A stretch of DNA of 6,609 nt from Opitutia bacterium (GTDB lineage: Bacteria; Verrucomicrobiota; Verrucomicrobiia; Opitutales; Opitutaceae). The DNA lies in NCBI GenBank assembly GCA_003157575.1, contig PMKA01000223.1, forward strand, positions 7,822-14,430. Direction: 5' to 3'. The notes under the pieces were generated by a model. That model saw only the letters and a program-made list of their open reading frames with translations, ran no database searches and was not told the DNA's origin. This document shows positions 4,830 to 6,609 of the stretch, piece after piece; position 1 is the first letter of the stretch, and every line of letters starts with the position of its first letter. The translations under genes were made by a program, and so were the position numbers.

Positions 4830-6609
4830 CTACCGCTTTCCCTCGGTCGGCACCGCCAGCCCGATCCGCTCCTTCACCCAGGCAATGATTTCCGCCTCTT
4901 TGTCGTCTTCCCACTGTCGGTTGATATGGGACACAACATCAATGTCGGCCAGAGCGGGCACATGCTCTTCAAGCAGACGAATCGCCCGCACTTTGGTCTT
5001 CTGCACATCCTCAACCGCTATGAGGTAAGTCCGCTCGCTTTGGACGCTTTCCTCGCTGTTCCAGTAATCAATGTAGCGCTGAATCGCCTTCGGTTTGCTG
5101 AAACCACTGCCGATATGCTCGACGAGGACCAAGAACTCAGCTCGGGTCTTCTTACGATCCAAGAGTTCTCCTATTCCTACCGATAGTTCATAAGCGCACG
5201 CGCCGGATTTCCAGTAGGCATCGGAATGAACCACCAACATGTAGTCCGAATGCTTCACACGCTGCATGTACTCGGAGATCCGTCTGTCTTTTTCCGAATC
5301 GTACTTATCCCTGAGAACCTTTACGGGCTCGTGCTTCAACGCCGAGTAGATGCTTTCCACCGGTTTCAGATATTCCTTCCGGCGGTCTTCGGGTCCCCAA
5401 GCATACGAAAAGAATACTTGCGGCATGTTTGTCGCCTCGCCCGCGCCGCTGCCATGTGATGTGTCTTCCGGCGATTTTGGGGCGACATCGTCCGCCGGCA
5501 AAAACCGCCGCACGAAAGACTCCATCGCCTTCAACCGCTCTCCGGCTTTCGGTCCGGCCACGTGCACCTCGATATGCCCGCCCAATCCGGTCTTCTCCAT
5601 CGTGACAGTGAGCAGGATCGTCTGCCCCTCCTTGTTCGTCACCAGGAAGCCGTCGCTTGCATACTCGGCATCGGTGCCGAACCGTTCGCCAAGCTCCTTG
5701 AGCATCGCCTGCCAATGCCCCTTGTGCAGACGACTGCATTCGATTGACTGGCGTTCCGCCCGATCTGCGCACGGCGCGAATTGACCTGCCAAATCCAGCT
5801 CTTTTGCCAGCGGCAGGTGCTCGAAGGTCCTGTATACCGGCTCGCCCCAGCGAGACTCACTCCCCGACACCAATTCGAAGCATACGCCCACCGACTGCAT
5901 GAACGTAAGCAACAGCTTCTGCTCGTCCGCCGAATACCGGTTCTTCCAACCCCACTCATCAAGCTGCTTGCGCGTGAATTGCCCCCGGGAGTTCTTCAGG
6001 TCGTCGTAGACCGAATTCTCCGTCCGCCGATCCAACACCGTGTAGATTCCTTGCAACGCCCACTGTTGACCGATGATCACCCGCTGCTCGAACAGATCCG
6101 GATCCCAGTACACCCAGCCGCCGTGCGTTAGGAAACCCAGTACGCGCTGAATGCGATCGGTGGTCAGTTCGAATTCCCCGCGCGCACATGCCGCCGAGAG
6201 CTTGGCCCACCGCCCATCAACATCTCTGGCAATCTCCCCGGAGATCGCCTTTCTGAGTTCTTCTCCGAACGCGTCGGCCTTCATCTCTTTGTACTTCGGG
6301 GTCAGCTGTGCCGCATCGCCCGCCGCTACTTTCTTTGGGAACCACGATTCCACCATTTTCTGCGCGATCTCCCAATAGCTTGGCACGGCAACGCCCTGGC
6401 TCTCGACCACCTGCCCCACCGTACCACTCAACCATTTCTCCAAATCTTTGATCTCCCCTGTGCCAGATTTCGAGTCGACATAGAAACAGGGCAGTGACCG
6501 GTATCGCGCAGTCACCTGATCCTGCCATTGCTTTTCGAGCGCCGGCGTCTTTCGGTCGTGATGTGAGCAAACGATGGCGATGCGCGGCTTGTACGGACAT
6601 GCCAGGTGG
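4830..6609 (-). CDS. Roco-family protein with C-terminal TIR domain (Roc-COR-TIR), 5' end outside window
   Basis: The C-terminal 592 residues of a larger protein. The frame is open through 6609, so the GTG at 6515 (residue 32 here) is not its real start. Residues 8-18 (PRIAIVCSHHD) fit a Ras-like beta strand plus the Roc G4 motif (T/S-H-x-D). Residues 42-60 (FYVDSKSGTGEIKDLEKWL) fit G5 and the last helix of the GTPase. Residues about 65-370 look like a COR dimerisation domain: FLTHGGWVYWDPDLF...IIGQQWALQGIYTVLDR (159-194), a helical block to about 275, then DGFLVTNKEGQTILLTV...GGHIEVHVAG (319-352). A Gly/Ser linker (372-394) leads to a TIR domain: VFFSYAWG (398-405), VKVLRDK (429-435), ISEYMQRVKHSDYMLVVHSDAYWKS (444-468), ACAYEL (470-475). 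Glu474 sits where TIR NADases carry the catalytic Glu, and YIDYWNS follows at 512. G1-G3 and any leucine-rich repeats would lie off-window. A signalling or anti-phage role is inferred. TIR call strong, Roc-COR call good. Confidence 0.85.
   Translation of the reverse strand, partial: HLACPYKPRIAIVCSHHDRKTPALEKQWQDQVTARYRSLPCFYVDSKSGTGEIKDLEKWLSGTVGQVVESQGVAVPSYWEIAQKMVESWFPKKVAAGDAAQLTPKYKEMKADAFGEELRKAISGEIARDVDGRWAKLSAACARGEFELTTDRIQRVLGFLTHGGWVYWDPDLFEQRVIIGQQWALQGIYTVLDRRTENSVYDDLKNSRGQFTRKQLDEWGWKNRYSADEQKLLLTFMQSVGVCFELVSGSESRWGEPVYRTFEHLPLAKELDLAGQFAPCADRAERQSIECSRLHKGHWQAMLKELGERFGTDAEYASDGFLVTNKEGQTILLTVTMEKTGLGGHIEVHVAGPKAGERLKAMESFVRRFLPADDVAPKSPEDTSHGSGAGEATNMPQVFFSYAWGPEDRRKEYLKPVESIYSALKHEPVKVLRDKYDSEKDRRISEYMQRVKHSDYMLVVHSDAYWKSGACAYELSVGIGELLDRKKTRAEFLVLVEHIGSGFSKPKAIQRYIDYWNSEESVQSERTYLIAVEDVQKTKVRAIRLLEEHVPALADIDVVSHINRQWEDDKEAEIIAWVKERIGLAVPTEGKR

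Noticed and set aside
4630..4914. 94-codon minus-strand frame across the REP-like pair
   Set aside because: It overlaps the end of the Roco-TIR gene in another frame, and much of its sequence is translated REP palindrome. No ribosome binding site or homology is recognised.
6513..6515. GTG as the start of the TIR protein
   Set aside because: The same frame is open upstream to the window edge and encodes recognisable Roc residues (SHHD region), so the gene starts outside the window.

Overview
This is a high-GC window from a Gram-negative bacterium. All five recognised genes lie on the minus strand, so transcription runs from high to low coordinates. A tripartite RND efflux system and the peptidoglycan-recycling ligase Mpl indicate a diderm cell with a meso-diaminopimelate wall. 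The GC level, the Mpl and the REP-like hairpins would fit Verrucomicrobia/Opitutaceae or a gamma-proteobacterium. I cannot choose between these from sequence alone.

Right part (4830-6609): the C-terminal 592 residues of a large protein that enters from beyond the right edge with no start in the window. I read it as the end of a Roc GTPase domain (G4-like SHHD, G5-like DSKSG), then a COR domain, a short linker and a C-terminal TIR domain. This makes it a bacterial Roco protein with a TIR effector, and it is the most interesting object here. Its DNA looks less GC-rich than the rest of the window.

Middle: a 238-base intergenic stretch (4592-4829) carries two inverted 24-base REP-like elements whose hairpin stems differ only by compensating changes. 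Next comes mpl (3062-4591), for recycling of the murein tripeptide, with a good Shine-Dalgarno sequence and an Ala-rich insertion.

Left part (1-2988): a probable self-contained efflux operon. A candidate promoter and operator (2961-2988) precede a MarR-family regulator (2386-2919). A periplasmic adaptor (1213-2334) follows, then an RND inner-membrane pump (1-1206) that leaves the window at its transmembrane motif GLVVDDA. The regulator probably represses its own operon and responds to a pump substrate. No outer-membrane channel gene is visible; it may lie further downstream or elsewhere.

No tRNA, rRNA, CRISPR array, insertion sequence or integrase was seen.
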